Shown: in pieces, positions 35,070 to 43,704 of the stretch
Position numbering within the stretch: the stretch's first letter is position 1
Layout of the letters: every line of letters begins with the position of its first letter
NCBI RefSeq assembly: GCF_030537745.1
Contig: NZ_JAUNVI010000020.1
Span: 1-46,245 of the forward strand
Reading direction: 5' to 3'
Length of the DNA stretch: 46,245 bases
Source: Ornithinimicrobium sp.
Lineage (GTDB): Bacteria > Actinomycetota > Actinomycetes > Actinomycetales > Dermatophilaceae
Made by a program: the position numbers and the translations under genes
The notes under the pieces: model-generated
What the model was told of the DNA's origin: nothing
What the model saw: only the letters and a program-made list of their open reading frames with translations
Databases searched by the model: none

Positions 35070-36695
35070 ATGACCGACGTGTCCGCCCCGTCAACCGCTA
35101 GCCTGGACCTGCCCGAGGGGGTGGAGGTCACCGGCGAGCTCAAGCCCGGTTATGAGGAGATTCTCAGCCGTCCCGCCCTCGAGCTGATCGCCAGCCTCCA
35201 CCGCGCGCTGGAGCCGCAGCGCCAGGAACGACTGGCCGCCCGGGCCACGACGGTCCACGAAGTTTCCGCGGGTCAGGACCTGAACTTCCTTCCCGAGACG
35301 GCCAGCGTTCGCGAGGACGACTCCTGGCGGGTTGGCGAGCATGCCCCCGGGCTGATCGATCGCCGCGTGGAGATGACCGGCCCCACCGACCGCAAGATGA
35401 CGATCAACGCGATGAACTCCGGCGCGAAGGTCTGGCTGGCCGATCAGGAGGACGCCAACACGCCCCTGTGGGCCAACGTCGTCGAGGGGCAGATGAACCT
35501 GCGCGATGCCATCGCCGGCACGATCTCCTTTACCTCCCCCGAGGGCAAGGACTATGCGTTGTCGACCACCGACCAGTCCGAGCTGCCGACGATCGTCATG
35601 CGTCCCCGTGGCTGGCACTTGGATGAGAAGCACATCATGGTCGACGGCGAGCGCACCTCCGGCGGGCTGGTCGACTTCGCTCTCTTTATGGTCGCCAGCG
35701 CGCAACTGCAGCTGGATGCTGGCAAGGGCCCCTACTTCTACCTGCCGAAGATGGAGCACTATCTCGAGGCCCGGATCTGGAACGACGCGTTCATCATGGC
35801 CCAGGACGCCCTCGGCATCCCCCGGGGCACGATCCGTGCGACGTGCCTGATCGAGACCTTCCCGGCCGCGTTCCAGATGGAGGAGATCCTCTATGAGCTC
35901 AAGGAACACTCCGCCGGGCTCAACGCCGGCCGTTGGGACTACCTGTTCAGCGTCATCAAGACCTACCGCACCCGCGGCGCGGACTTTGTGCTGCCAGACC
36001 GTAACGCGGTGACCATGACCGCTCCGATGATGCGCGCCTACACCGACCTGCTGGTGCGCACCTGCCACAAGCGCGGGGCGCATGCCATCGGCGGCATGGC
36101 GGCCTTCATCCCGTCCAGGGACGAGGCCGTCAACAAGGCCGCCTTCGAGAAGGTCACCGCCGACAAGCAGCGCGAGGCCGGCGACGGTTTTGACGGCTCC
36201 TGGGTCGCGCACCCGGGCATGGTCAAGACCGCCCGCGACGTCTTCGACGCCGTCTTGGGTGACCGCCCCAACCAGGTCGACAAGACCCGCGACGACGTCT
36301 CCGTCACCGCCGCCCAGCTGCTCGACGTGAAGAGCACGCCGGGTGAGGTGACCGAGGAAGGTCTGCGCGCCAACATCGACGTGGCCATCCAGTACCTCGC
36401 GGGATGGCTGACCGGCAGCGGCGCGGTTGGCATCCACAACCTCATGGAGGACGCGGCCACCGCCGAGATCTCCCGCAGCCAGATCTGGCAGTGGATCAAC
36501 AACGGCATCAGCCTGGACGACACCGGTCAGACGGTGACCCGCGACCTGGTCAGGCAACTGACCGAGGAGGTCCTGGACACCCTGCCGAGCGACCGCGGGG
36601 ACTACGTCGAGGCCAAGGAACTGTTCCTGGAGATGGCACTGTCGGAAGACTTTGCCGACTTCCTCACCCTCCCGGCCTACGAGGCGATGCCCTGA
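35070..36695 (+). CDS. aceB: Malate synthase A
   Basis: A 541-residue enzyme condensing glyoxylate and acetyl-CoA to malate. The type A scaffold is clear: NSGAKVWLADQEDANTP, IVMRPRGWHLDEKHI, PYFYLPKMEHYLEARIW, ATCLIETFPAAFQMEEI and GRWDYLFSVIKT. Length fits malate synthase A (about 530-540) rather than G (about 720). AAGGAG lies 5 bases before the ATG. No isocitrate lyase is in the window. Its neighbour glcDEF would supply glyoxylate from glycolate, so here it may serve glycolate growth. Confidence 0.96.
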   Translation: MTDVSAPSTASLDLPEGVEVTGELKPGYEEILSRPALELIASLHRALEPQRQERLAARATTVHEVSAGQDLNFLPETASVREDDSWRVGEHAPGLIDRRVEMTGPTDRKMTINAMNSGAKVWLADQEDANTPLWANVVEGQMNLRDAIAGTISFTSPEGKDYALSTTDQSELPTIVMRPRGWHLDEKHIMVDGERTSGGLVDFALFMVASAQLQLDAGKGPYFYLPKMEHYLEARIWNDAFIMAQDALGIPRGTIRATCLIETFPAAFQMEEILYELKEHSAGLNAGRWDYLFSVIKTYRTRGADFVLPDRNAVTMTAPMMRAYTDLLVRTCHKRGAHAIGGMAAFIPSRDEAVNKAAFEKVTADKQREAGDGFDGSWVAHPGMVKTARDVFDAVLGDRPNQVDKTRDDVSVTAAQLLDVKSTPGEVTEEGLRANIDVAIQYLAGWLTGSGAVGIHNLMEDAATAEISRSQIWQWINNGISLDDTGQTVTRDLVRQLTEEVLDTLPSDRGDYVEAKELFLEMALSEDFADFLTLPAYEAMP

Positions 36696-36708
36696 CCGTC
36701 AGCAAGGA

Positions 36709-36737
36709 TGGACCAACCGTGGTCTGACCATTAGGAT
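36709..36737 (+). promoter_or_regulatory. glcD promoter
   Basis: TGGACC (36709-36714), a 17-base spacer and TAGGAT (36732-36737). The palindrome TGGTCTGACCA fills most of the spacer. Confidence 0.55.
36720..36730. promoter_or_regulatory. GntR-type operator TGGTCTGACCA in the glcD promoter
   Basis: A perfect 11-base palindrome between -35 and -10, ideal for repression. It matches the TGGTnnnACCA pattern of FadR-subfamily GntR regulators of lactate, glycolate and pyruvate genes (LldR, GlcC, PdhR). A further half-site, GACCA at 36711-36715, lies 4 bases upstream. The same palindrome occurs at 31208. Confidence 0.65.
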
Positions 36738-36783
36738 GAGCGGCAGGAGGAGCCCACGCTGGACGTGGTCCCTCCTGCCGCTC
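36738..36783. terminator. 13-bp inverted repeat between aceB and glcD
   Basis: GAGCGGCAGGAGG (36738-36750) and CCTCCTGCCGCTC (36771-36783) are perfectly complementary, and CCACG/CGTGG pair inside. It would stop aceB transcripts and also lies at the start of the glcD message, where it may form a leader hairpin upstream of the glcD ribosome binding site. Confidence 0.7.
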
Positions 36784-36802
36784 TCGTCGAGGAGGACAAG
36801 GT

Positions 36803-38281
36803 ATGGCGTCTGACCCACCCGTAGGCTCGGTGCACGACGTCCTCACCGATCTGACGCACGTCATACCCGGGCCCAACCTGATCACCGACCCGACCCAGTT
36901 GAGCACCTACGACTGCGACGGGCTGGCCGCCTACCGCGTCACCCCCGCCCTCGTCGTGCTCGCGGACACCCCCGACCAGGTCAGCGCCACCGTCCGCTCG
37001 TGCGCGAAGCACGGGGTGCCTTTCGTGGCCCGTGGCTCCGGCACCGGACTGTCCGGCGGCGCCCTCCCCCACGCCGAGGGCGTGCTGCTGGTCACCAGCC
37101 GCCTGCGCACCCTGCACGAGCTGCGGCCGCAGGACCAACGCGCGGTCGTGGACTCCGGCGTCATCAACCTGCAGGTGAGCAAGGCCGCCACCCCGCACGG
37201 CTACTATTTCGCACCGGATCCGAGCAGTCAGCAGATCTGCTCGATCGGCGGCAATGTCGCCGAGAACTCCGGCGGCGCGCACTGTCTCAAATACGGCTTC
37301 ACCAGCAACCACGTCCTGTCTCTGCAGATCGTGACGCCGACGGGCGAGGAGGTCACCCTCGGCACCGACGCACCCGACGCACCGGGCTACGACCTGGTCG
37401 GAGCCTTCGTCGGGTCGGAGGGCACTTTGGGCATCGCCACGAGCGCGACGGTGCGGCTGGTGCGCCTGCCAGAGGAGGTCCGCACCATCCTGGCTGGCTT
37501 CGAGACGATAGGCCAGGCCGGTGAGGCGACCAGTGCGATCATCGCCGCCGGCATCGTGCCGGCGGCGATCGAGATCATGGACGCGCTCGCGATCGAGGCA
37601 GCAGAGGCTGCGGTCGCCTGCGGCTACCCCGCGGGCGCGGGTGCGGTGCTGGTCGTCGAGCTCGACGGGCCGGCGCTGGAGGTCGCGCACGAGTATGCCG
37701 AGGTCGAACGCCACTGCATGGCGGCGGGCGCGTTCGAGTTTCGGATGGCCACGGACGCGGGCGAGCGCGCCGAGATCTGGAAGGGCCGCAAGTCAGCCTT
37801 CGCCGCTGTCGGCCGCATCTCTCCTGACTACCTCGTCCAGGACGGCGTCGTCCCCCGCACCGCCCTGCCGGAGGTGTTGCGCAGGATCGGGCAGATCGGG
37901 GCGGAGTACGGGTTGCGGGTGGCCAACGTCTTCCATGCCGGAGACGGCAACCTGCACCCGCTCGTCCTCTTCGACGCCGACGTCGAAGGCGCGACCGAGC
38001 GGGCCGAAGAGGTCTCCGGGAAGATCCTGGATCTGTGCATCGAGCATGGCGGGTCGATCACCGGCGAGCACGGTGTGGGGGCCGACAAGGCCAAGTTCAT
38101 GCCCCGGATGTTTACCGGCGACGACCTGGACACCATGCAGCTCATCCGGTGCGCCTTCGACCCCGGTGGCATCGCCAACCCTGGCAAGATCTACCCGACC
38201 CCGCGTCTGTGCGGTGAACGTCCGCGCATCGTGTCAGGGTCCCACCCCCTGCAGCAGGCCGGTCTGGCGGAGCTGTTCTGA
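36803..38281 (+). CDS. glcD: Glycolate oxidase subunit GlcD (FAD-linked)
   Basis: A 492-residue FAD-linked oxidase of the VAO/PCMH type. The FAD-binding part has VARGSGTGLSGGALPH and NVAENSGGAHCLKYG; the C-terminal substrate cap has VFHAGDGNLHPLVLFD and GGSITGEHGVGADK. With GlcE and GlcF it oxidises glycolate to glyoxylate at the membrane, passing electrons to the quinone pool; relatives act on D-lactate, but the adjacent glcE and glcF make glycolate likely. A GGAGG lies 10 bases before the ATG. The stop overlaps the glcE ATG by one base. Confidence 0.93.
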   Translation: MASDPPVGSVHDVLTDLTHVIPGPNLITDPTQLSTYDCDGLAAYRVTPALVVLADTPDQVSATVRSCAKHGVPFVARGSGTGLSGGALPHAEGVLLVTSRLRTLHELRPQDQRAVVDSGVINLQVSKAATPHGYYFAPDPSSQQICSIGGNVAENSGGAHCLKYGFTSNHVLSLQIVTPTGEEVTLGTDAPDAPGYDLVGAFVGSEGTLGIATSATVRLVRLPEEVRTILAGFETIGQAGEATSAIIAAGIVPAAIEIMDALAIEAAEAAVACGYPAGAGAVLVVELDGPALEVAHEYAEVERHCMAAGAFEFRMATDAGERAEIWKGRKSAFAAVGRISPDYLVQDGVVPRTALPEVLRRIGQIGAEYGLRVANVFHAGDGNLHPLVLFDADVEGATERAEEVSGKILDLCIEHGGSITGEHGVGADKAKFMPRMFTGDDLDTMQLIRCAFDPGGIANPGKIYPTPRLCGERPRIVSGSHPLQQAGLAELF

Positions 38282-39570
38282 TGGCCCTTGTCTCCGACCT
38301 GCCCGGTCACGTGAGCGCTGCCACCGATGACGACCACGTCGACGGTGTCGCCGCCCAGATGGTGGCTCGCCCCGAGTCGGCGGCCCAGACCGCAGATCTC
38401 CTGCGGGCTTGCCACCAGCGAGAGCTCGCGGTCGTCGTCCGCGGCCACGGCACCAAGCTGACGTGGGGCCGCCCGCCCGAGCGGGTCGACCTCCTTCTCG
38501 ACACGACCGCGATGAACGGCCTCGTCGAGCACGCGCGCGGAGACCTCATCGCCACCGTCGGCGCAGGTATGCCGCTCGCCCGGTTGCAAGGGTTGCTCGC
38601 CGACGCGGGCCACCAGGTCGCGCTGGACGATGTGCTCGCGCCACGCCCACGGGTGGGCACCGTCAGCGGCACCGGTGCTCCTGACATCGCAGCCGGCAGC
38701 ACTGTCGGTGGCGCGATGATGACCAACGTCTCCGGGCCGCGGCGGATGTGGGTGGGCACCCTCCGCGACCTGGTCATCGGCGTGAAGTTTGTGCGCGCCG
38801 ACGGGACCGCCGCCAAAGCAGGCGGCAAAGTGGTCAAGAACGTTGCGGGTTATGACCTTTCCAAGCTCTTCACCGGCTCGTTCGGCACCCTCGCGGTCAT
38901 CACCGAGGTGACCCTCCGGCTGCACCCGCTTCCGGCTGCCAGCCACTGGGTCGGCCTGACCCTGGCGGCCGACCGCCTGGGTGAGGTCCTGGCCACGATG
39001 ATCGCCAGCCAGCTCGTGCCCAACGCTGTGGAGGTGCACGCCGCCCCCGGCCTCGACCCGACGGTCGTCGCGCTGATAGAGGGCACCGAGGCGGGCGCGC
39101 TGGCCCGGGCCGAGCAACTGGCCGATCAGCTGGGTGCGGACGCCTGGGTCCACCAGGAGGCACCGACCTGGTGGGCCACGATGCCCTCGCCGGCCGAGCA
39201 CGCGCAGGGCAGCAGTGGCGCGCTGCTGAAGACCACGGCGCGGCTGAGCGGCATACCTGAGCTGGTCGCCGAGCTCACCAGCCACGGCGCAACCGTCATC
39301 GGATCGGCCGGCACCGGCGTGCTCTATGCCGCCCTCCCCGTTGATGCCGGCAGTGCCGACGCGAGTTCACTCGCGTCAGCACTCGCCTCAATCCGGCGGA
39401 CCAGCAGCGCCCTCGGTGGCTCCACGATCGTGCTGGACGCCCCGGCCGCGCTCAAGCCGGGCCTGGACACCTGGGGGCCCATCGCTGCGCTGGACCTCAT
39501 GCGCAGGGTCAAGGCTGAATTCGACCCCCAGCGCGTGCTGGCTCCAGGACGCTTCGTAGGAGGACTCTGA
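38281..39570 (+). CDS. glcE: Glycolate oxidase FAD-binding subunit GlcE
   Basis: A 429-residue second FAD-binding subunit. The FAD domain includes VVVRGHGTKLTWG, DIAAGSTVGGAMMTNVSGPRR and GGKVVKNVAGYDLSKLFTGSFGTLAVITE. It ends RVLAPGRFVGGL, the usual GlcE closing segment. It is longer than E. coli GlcE (about 350 residues), mainly in the C-terminal half. It lies in one operon with glcD (1-base overlap) and glcF (1-base gap). Confidence 0.92.
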   Translation: MALVSDLPGHVSAATDDDHVDGVAAQMVARPESAAQTADLLRACHQRELAVVVRGHGTKLTWGRPPERVDLLLDTTAMNGLVEHARGDLIATVGAGMPLARLQGLLADAGHQVALDDVLAPRPRVGTVSGTGAPDIAAGSTVGGAMMTNVSGPRRMWVGTLRDLVIGVKFVRADGTAAKAGGKVVKNVAGYDLSKLFTGSFGTLAVITEVTLRLHPLPAASHWVGLTLAADRLGEVLATMIASQLVPNAVEVHAAPGLDPTVVALIEGTEAGALARAEQLADQLGADAWVHQEAPTWWATMPSPAEHAQGSSGALLKTTARLSGIPELVAELTSHGATVIGSAGTGVLYAALPVDAGSADASSLASALASIRRTSSALGGSTIVLDAPAALKPGLDTWGPIAALDLMRRVKAEFDPQRVLAPGRFVGGL

Positions 39571-39571
39571 C

Positions 39572-40987
39572 ATGGCACACCCCATCGCGAACGCTGACCA
39601 CAGTGGGGACCACGCCGCCACCGGCTCGCGGACGGTCACCGAGCTCGGCATACCCACCCTGCGCGTGCCCGGCGACACGGTCCTGGCCAGCCCGGCCTTC
39701 GACGACCACCACCCGCCCAGCCAGGAGCTGATCGACGACTGCGTCCACTGCGGCTTCTGCCTGCCCACCTGCCCGACCTATGTGCTCTGGGGCGAGGAGA
39801 TGGACAGCCCGCGCGGACGGATCGCCCTGATGAACTCGGCCAACGCGGGTGCTCCGCTCACGGCCTCGATGCTCAGCCACTTCGATGCCTGCCTGGGTTG
39901 TATGGCGTGCGTGACCGCCTGCCCGTCAGGCGTGCAATATGACCGGCTGATCGAGGCCACCCGAGCCCAGGTCGACCGCCAGGTGGACCGCGCCGCCAAG
40001 GACGAAGCCCTACGCAGCGTCATCTTCAGCCTCTTCCCCTATCCGGAACGGCTACGGCTGCTGCGCGCTCCGCTCCGGCTGGCCCAACGCACCGGTGCCC
40101 TCAAGCTCGTGGGCAAGACCGGCGTGGTCGGCAAACTCAGCCCGGAGCTGGAGGTCATGTCGACCCTGGCTCCGCCGCTGGGCCCGCGCTACACCGTCCC
40201 GGAGCGCACCCCCGCCGTCGGCACGCGCCGAGCCGTCGTGGGGATGCTGACCGGCTGCGTGCAGCGCGAGTTCTTCGGCGACGTCAACGCCGCCACCGTC
40301 CGCGTGCTCGCCGCCGAGGGATGCGACATCATCGCCCCCAAGAAGCAGGGCTGCTGCGGGGCACTGTCGATCCACGTGGGTCGAGAGGAGGAAGGCGCAA
40401 ACTTTGCGCGCCGGCTCATCGACATCTTCGAGGAGAGCGGGGTCGACTGGGTCGTGGTGAACTCTGCCGGCTGCGGGTCGTCGATGAAGGAGTATGCCCT
40501 GCTCCTGGCCGATGACCCGGAGTATGCCGAACGCGCTCGCGTCTTCAGCGACAAGGTGCGTGACCTTTCTGAGATCCTCGTCGAGCTCGGCCCGGTCGCG
40601 CCGCGCCACCGGATCACCGCGGACGATCGTGAGGTGAGCCTCGCTTATCACGACGCGTGCCACCTGCGGCACGCCCAGCAGGTGGTGAGTCAGCCGCGCG
40701 CGCTCCTGAACGGCATTCCGGGTTTGCGCCTGCGGGAGATTGGCGACGCCGAGGTCTGCTGCGGCTCGGCCGGGGTCTACAACATCCTCAATCCTGTCCC
40801 GGCGCGAGAGCTCGGCGACCTCAAGGCCGCCAACATCTTGCTGACCGGTGCCGAGCTGCTGGTCACGGCCAACCCGGGCTGCCTCATGCAGATCAGCCAG
40901 GCCCTCGAGCGGGCCGGACGACCGATCCCGTTCGTGCACACAGCCGTCGTCCTGGACGCCTCGATCCGCGGCGTGCACTTGGTCTGA
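39572..40987 (+). CDS. glcF: Glycolate oxidase iron-sulfur subunit GlcF
   Basis: A 471-residue iron-sulfur subunit. Two [4Fe-4S] motifs are near the N terminus: CVHCGFCLPTCP (about residue 57) and CLGCMACVTACP (about 110). Two CCG domains follow (GCCGALSIHVG and CCGSAGVYNIL). It carries electrons from the flavin subunits towards the membrane quinones. AGGAGG at 39558-39563 precedes the ATG by 8 bases. It is the last gene of the glc operon; no terminator is evident before the next gene. Confidence 0.93.
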   Translation: MAHPIANADHSGDHAATGSRTVTELGIPTLRVPGDTVLASPAFDDHHPPSQELIDDCVHCGFCLPTCPTYVLWGEEMDSPRGRIALMNSANAGAPLTASMLSHFDACLGCMACVTACPSGVQYDRLIEATRAQVDRQVDRAAKDEALRSVIFSLFPYPERLRLLRAPLRLAQRTGALKLVGKTGVVGKLSPELEVMSTLAPPLGPRYTVPERTPAVGTRRAVVGMLTGCVQREFFGDVNAATVRVLAAEGCDIIAPKKQGCCGALSIHVGREEEGANFARRLIDIFEESGVDWVVVNSAGCGSSMKEYALLLADDPEYAERARVFSDKVRDLSEILVELGPVAPRHRITADDREVSLAYHDACHLRHAQQVVSQPRALLNGIPGLRLREIGDAEVCCGSAGVYNILNPVPARELGDLKAANILLTGAELLVTANPGCLMQISQALERAGRPIPFVHTAVVLDASIRGVHLV

Positions 40988-41024
40988 GCCCGGCGTGTGC
41001 CCCGGCACGTCGGCCCGCCCTGGT

Positions 41025-41030
41025 TAGGGT
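41025..41030 (+). promoter_or_regulatory. -10 element of leaderless PemK-like gene
   Basis: TAGGGT followed by 7 bases and ATG at 41038. Confidence 0.5.
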
Positions 41031-41037
41031 GGAGAGC

Positions 41038-41577
41038 ATGATCCATGACGACAGCGACAGTCGACGAGCACGCGCACGCTGGCTCCGCAGCCTGCGCCGG
41101 GTGGCCTCGGCGGTGGCCGACGTCCTGCGTCCGGACGGTCGCAGGACGTCACGCGCACCCGCACCCGCACCGGCCAGGTCAGCCACCTCCTCGGGGACCT
41201 ACAGCTATGCGCCCGTCGACGACGAGCACGCGGACCCAGGCGAGGTCGTCTGGGCGTGGGTGCCTTTCGAGGAGGACGCCAGCAAGGGCAAGGACCGCCC
41301 GGTGCTCGTCATCGGCCGCGACGACGACCAGCTCCTGGCCCTGCAACTGACCAGCAAGGACCACGACCGCGACAGCGCCCAAGAGGCCGCTGCGGGTCGC
41401 TACTGGATGGATGTCGGCACCGGCGGCTGGGACCGTGAGCGCCGCCCGAGCGAGGCCCGAGTCAACCGTCTGCTGCGGCTGGACCGCTCGTCGGTGCGGC
41501 GCTCCGGGGACCGCCTGGACGAGGCGCTGTTCGAGCAGGTGCTCGCCCAGGTGCGGCGCTACTTTCCCCAGGGCTAA
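41038..41577 (+). CDS. PemK/MazF-like protein without antitoxin
   Basis: A 179-residue protein. The first 60 residues are Arg- and Ser-rich and probably disordered (RARARWLRSLRRVASAVAD, then PAPAPARS). The C-terminal 115 residues resemble the PemK/MazF fold: DPGEVVWAWVPFEE, then KDRPVLVIGRDDDQLLALQLT. MazF proteins are mRNA interferases, but no antitoxin gene lies next to it and it has its own promoter, so it may be a domesticated relative with another role. The substrate and activity are unknown. Confidence 0.8.
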   Translation: MIHDDSDSRRARARWLRSLRRVASAVADVLRPDGRRTSRAPAPAPARSATSSGTYSYAPVDDEHADPGEVVWAWVPFEEDASKGKDRPVLVIGRDDDQLLALQLTSKDHDRDSAQEAAAGRYWMDVGTGGWDRERRPSEARVNRLLRLDRSSVRRSGDRLDEALFEQVLAQVRRYFPQG

Positions 41578-41629
41578 AGAGCGGCCGCGCCGCTGCAAGG
41601 CAGCACTTTACTCAGGCCCATCGCCAGAT

Positions 41630-41669
41630 GATATCGGGCCGACCACCTTGCGGTGGCCGGCCCGATATC
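41630..41669. terminator. Long hairpin after tRNA-Ala
   Basis: GATATCGGGCCG and CGGCCCGATATC pair perfectly, and after one A-C mismatch CCACC/GGTGG continue around the loop TTGC: an 18-position stem. It lies directly 3' of tRNA-Ala and also faces the PemK-like gene, so it can end both. No T-run follows. Confidence 0.8.
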
Positions 41670-41744
<75 letters not shown>

Positions 41745-41759
41745 GTGGGGGACTGGAAT

Positions 41760-41789
41760 ACTCTATCCAGGGCGCGAGAGATTCTCCAA
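41760..41789 (-). promoter_or_regulatory. Promoter of tRNA-Ala
   Basis: On the minus strand TTGGAG (41784-41789), 18 bases and TAGAGT (41760-41765) precede the tRNA by about 15 bases. Confidence 0.5.
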
Positions 41790-41820
41790 ATCGCAGGTCA
41801 GCACGCTGCGCCCACGCGAC

Positions 41821-42456
41821 TTAACGATCGGTCACGCTGCCTACGCTGGTGGTGACGCCGACGTTCCAGGACGCCAGACGCCACCCGGTGCGGTGCTGCA
41901 CCAGCTCGGCCCAGTGGCAGTTGCGCAGGCCCACGAGGGAGAGCCACGCCTGCTGATAGCTCAGCCCGATCACGTCGGCCACAAGTGCTCTGCTGGCCAT
42001 CCCGTGCGTCGTCACGACAGCGGTCTCGTCTTTCTCCATCCGGGCGATCAACTCATCGAAGGCGGCCCGCATCCGGACCCGCACGTCCTGGACGCGCTCC
42101 CCCGTGACACCCCGCCGGGCATCTTCGCCCTGGTCCAGCGCTGCGACGATGTCCGGAAACCGTTCGACGACCTCAGGGTGCGACAACCCCTGCCACTGCC
42201 CGACGTGGATCTCCCTCAAACGCGGATCGTGCTCCACCACCAGGCCGGTCCGCTGCGCGAGGGCTGCGGCCGTGTCAGCGGCGCGCGCCAGATCGCTGGC
42301 CAGCAGCCGCACCGGGCCCCTGTCAGCCAGCGCGGCGGCAGCTGTGGACGCCTGCGCACGTCCTCGAACGGACAGGTGGCTGTCGAGCTGCCCCTGATAG
42401 ATGCCTCCGGCGTTGTGCTCCGTCTCGCCGTGCCTCCAGACGATGACCTTCCGCAT
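41821..42456 (-). CDS. Histidine phosphatase (phosphoglycerate-mutase-like) family protein
   Basis: A 211-residue protein with the phosphohistidine motif VWRHGETEHN (His about 9), LLASDLARAADTA, and the second histidine in VVTTHGMASRAL. The acidic residue EIHVGQWQGL is typical. The family includes phosphoglycerate mutases, cobalamin phosphatases and other phosphatases. Here it is the last gene after nadD and rsfS, a position usual in actinobacteria where the substrate is undefined. It starts 18 bases after rsfS. Confidence 0.88.
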   Translation of the reverse strand: MRKVIVWRHGETEHNAGGIYQGQLDSHLSVRGRAQASTAAAALADRGPVRLLASDLARAADTAAALAQRTGLVVEHDPRLREIHVGQWQGLSHPEVVERFPDIVAALDQGEDARRGVTGERVQDVRVRMRAAFDELIARMEKDETAVVTTHGMASRALVADVIGLSYQQAWLSLVGLRNCHWAELVQHRTGWRLASWNVGVTTSVGSVTDR

Positions 42457-42474
42457 ACCGCGCAGTCCCCCGCC

Positions 42475-42852
42475 TCAGTGGCCCGAAGGTGCCTCAGACG
42501 AGGGCAGGACGACCGCTGGACAGTCCTTCCACAGGCGCTCGAGGTCGTAGAACTCTCGGTCCTCCGCATGCATCACGTGCACCACGATCTCGCCGAAGTC
42601 GAGCAGCACCCATCTGCCCTCACGCTGACCCTCGCGTCGCAGCGGCTTGACGCCGAGGGTCTGGAGACGCTCCTGCACCGCGTCGACGATTGCGTGGACC
42701 TGTCGCTCGTTGGGAGCTGAGGCGATGACGAAGACGTCGGTGAGCACCAGCTGCGAGGACACGTCGAGGCCGACGACGTCGTCCGCGAGCTTGTCGTGGG
42801 CCGCCGCGGCAGCAGCCTGGGCGAGTTCGGTGGCACGGGGTGTTGCGGTCAC
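42475..42852 (-). CDS. rsfS: Ribosome silencing factor RsfS
   Basis: A 125-residue protein that binds L14 and keeps 50S subunits from joining when nutrients are short. Family motifs are [40 protein letters not shown], and [28 protein letters not shown]. The start is GTG at 42850-42852, overlapping the nadD stop (GTGA); the frame is open farther upstream, but that part is a nadD shadow. Confidence 0.94.
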   Translation of the reverse strand: MTATPRATELAQAAAAAAHDKLADDVVGLDVSSQLVLTDVFVIASAPNERQVHAIVDAVQERLQTLGVKPLRREGQREGRWVLLDFGEIVVHVMHAEDREFYDLERLWKDCPAVVLPSSEAPSGH

Positions 42853-43436
42853 GCGGGGTCCTCCCGGTAGAGGTGGTACTTGCCGATGTACTGGACGACG
42901 CCGTCGGGCACGAGATACCAGACGGGGTCGCCCTTCGCGGTGCGATGGCGACACTCGGTGGAGGAGATGGCCATGGCGGGCACCTCCAGGAGCGTCACTT
43001 TGTCTTCGGGCAGGCCGTCGTCGGAAAGGACGTGACCGGGACGGGTCACCCCGACGAAGTGCGCGAGGTCCCAGAGCTCGTCGACTCCCCGCCACGACAG
43101 GATCTGGGCCAGCGCATCCGCGCCGGTGATGAAGAAGAGCTCGTCCTCGGGGCGCTGGGCGTGCAGGTCCCCGAGGGTGTCGCGGGTGTAGGTCGGGCCG
43201 TCGCGGTCGATGTCGACACGGCTCACGGTGAACCGGGGGTTGGACGCGGTCGCGATGACCGTCATCAAATAACGGTGCTCGGCGGGCGAGACCTCGCTGG
43301 CGTCCTTGCGGTAGGGCTGGCCGGTCGGGACAAAGACGACCTCGTCCAGGTTGAGCAGGTTGGCGGCCTCGCTGGCTGCGACGAGGTGGCCGTGGTGGAT
43401 GGGGTCGAAGGTGCCACCCATCACTCCCAGACGCAT
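42849..43436 (-). CDS. nadD: Nicotinate-nucleotide adenylyltransferase
   Basis: A 195-residue enzyme of NAD synthesis, converting nicotinate mononucleotide to the dinucleotide. The nucleotidyltransferase motif is [15 protein letters not shown], the C-terminal one [10 protein letters not shown] (usual ISSTxIR). ATG overlaps the stop of the small membrane protein by one base, and its own stop overlaps rsfS, so the three are coupled. Confidence 0.95.
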   Translation of the reverse strand: MRLGVMGGTFDPIHHGHLVAASEAANLLNLDEVVFVPTGQPYRKDASEVSPAEHRYLMTVIATASNPRFTVSRVDIDRDGPTYTRDTLGDLHAQRPEDELFFITGADALAQILSWRGVDELWDLAHFVGVTRPGHVLSDDGLPEDKVTLLEVPAMAISSTECRHRTAKGDPVWYLVPDGVVQYIGKYHLYREDPA

Positions 43437-43666
43437 CAGTGCGTGGTCGTCCCGTGACCGTGGGCGCCAGCGCCGTGCGGGTCGGCGGTGGCGTGCGGCT
43501 CAAGGGCCAGGGTGTTGCGGAAGGACCAGAGCAGGCCGAGCAGGGCCAAGAGGCTCCCCAGCGCGATCACACCGAACCAGATGGGGGCGAAGGGCAACTC
43601 GTTGACCACCGGGTGGTGTCCACCTTCGGCGGCAGTCACGACAAAGTGGTGCAGCGCAGACGTCAT
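43436..43666 (-). CDS. Small membrane protein with His-rich tail
   Basis: A 76-residue protein of unknown function. One hydrophobic helix (about 29-47, [17 protein letters not shown]) lies between a polar N terminus and a C-terminal tail with several histidines ([20 protein letters not shown]). Short genes like this often sit just upstream of nadD in Micrococcales. TAGGAT 6 bases before ATG indicates a leaderless mRNA. Confidence 0.8.
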   Translation of the reverse strand: MTSALHHFVVTAAEGGHHPVVNELPFAPIWFGVIALGSLLALLGLLWSFRNTLALEPHATADPHGAGAHGHGTTTH

Positions 43667-43672
43667 GGATTC

Positions 43673-43678
43673 ATCCTA
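43673..43678 (-). promoter_or_regulatory. -10 element of leaderless small membrane protein gene (nadD unit)
   Basis: On the minus strand TAGGAT is followed by 6 bases and the ATG at 43666. It forms a back-to-back pair with the promoter at 43693. Confidence 0.55.
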
Positions 43679-43692
43679 CCTGCGGCACCGCC

Positions 43693-43698
43693 TACAGT
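43693..43698 (+). promoter_or_regulatory. -10 element of leaderless GT2 gene
   Basis: TACAGT followed by 6 bases and ATG at 43705. The divergent -10 elements are only 14 bases apart. Confidence 0.5.
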
Positions 43699-43704
43699 GG
43701 CGCC

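Noticed and set aside
35091-36557. Minus-strand open frame of 488 codons opposite malate synthase
   Set aside because: Mirror frame of aceB, without a promoter, ribosome binding site or family similarity.
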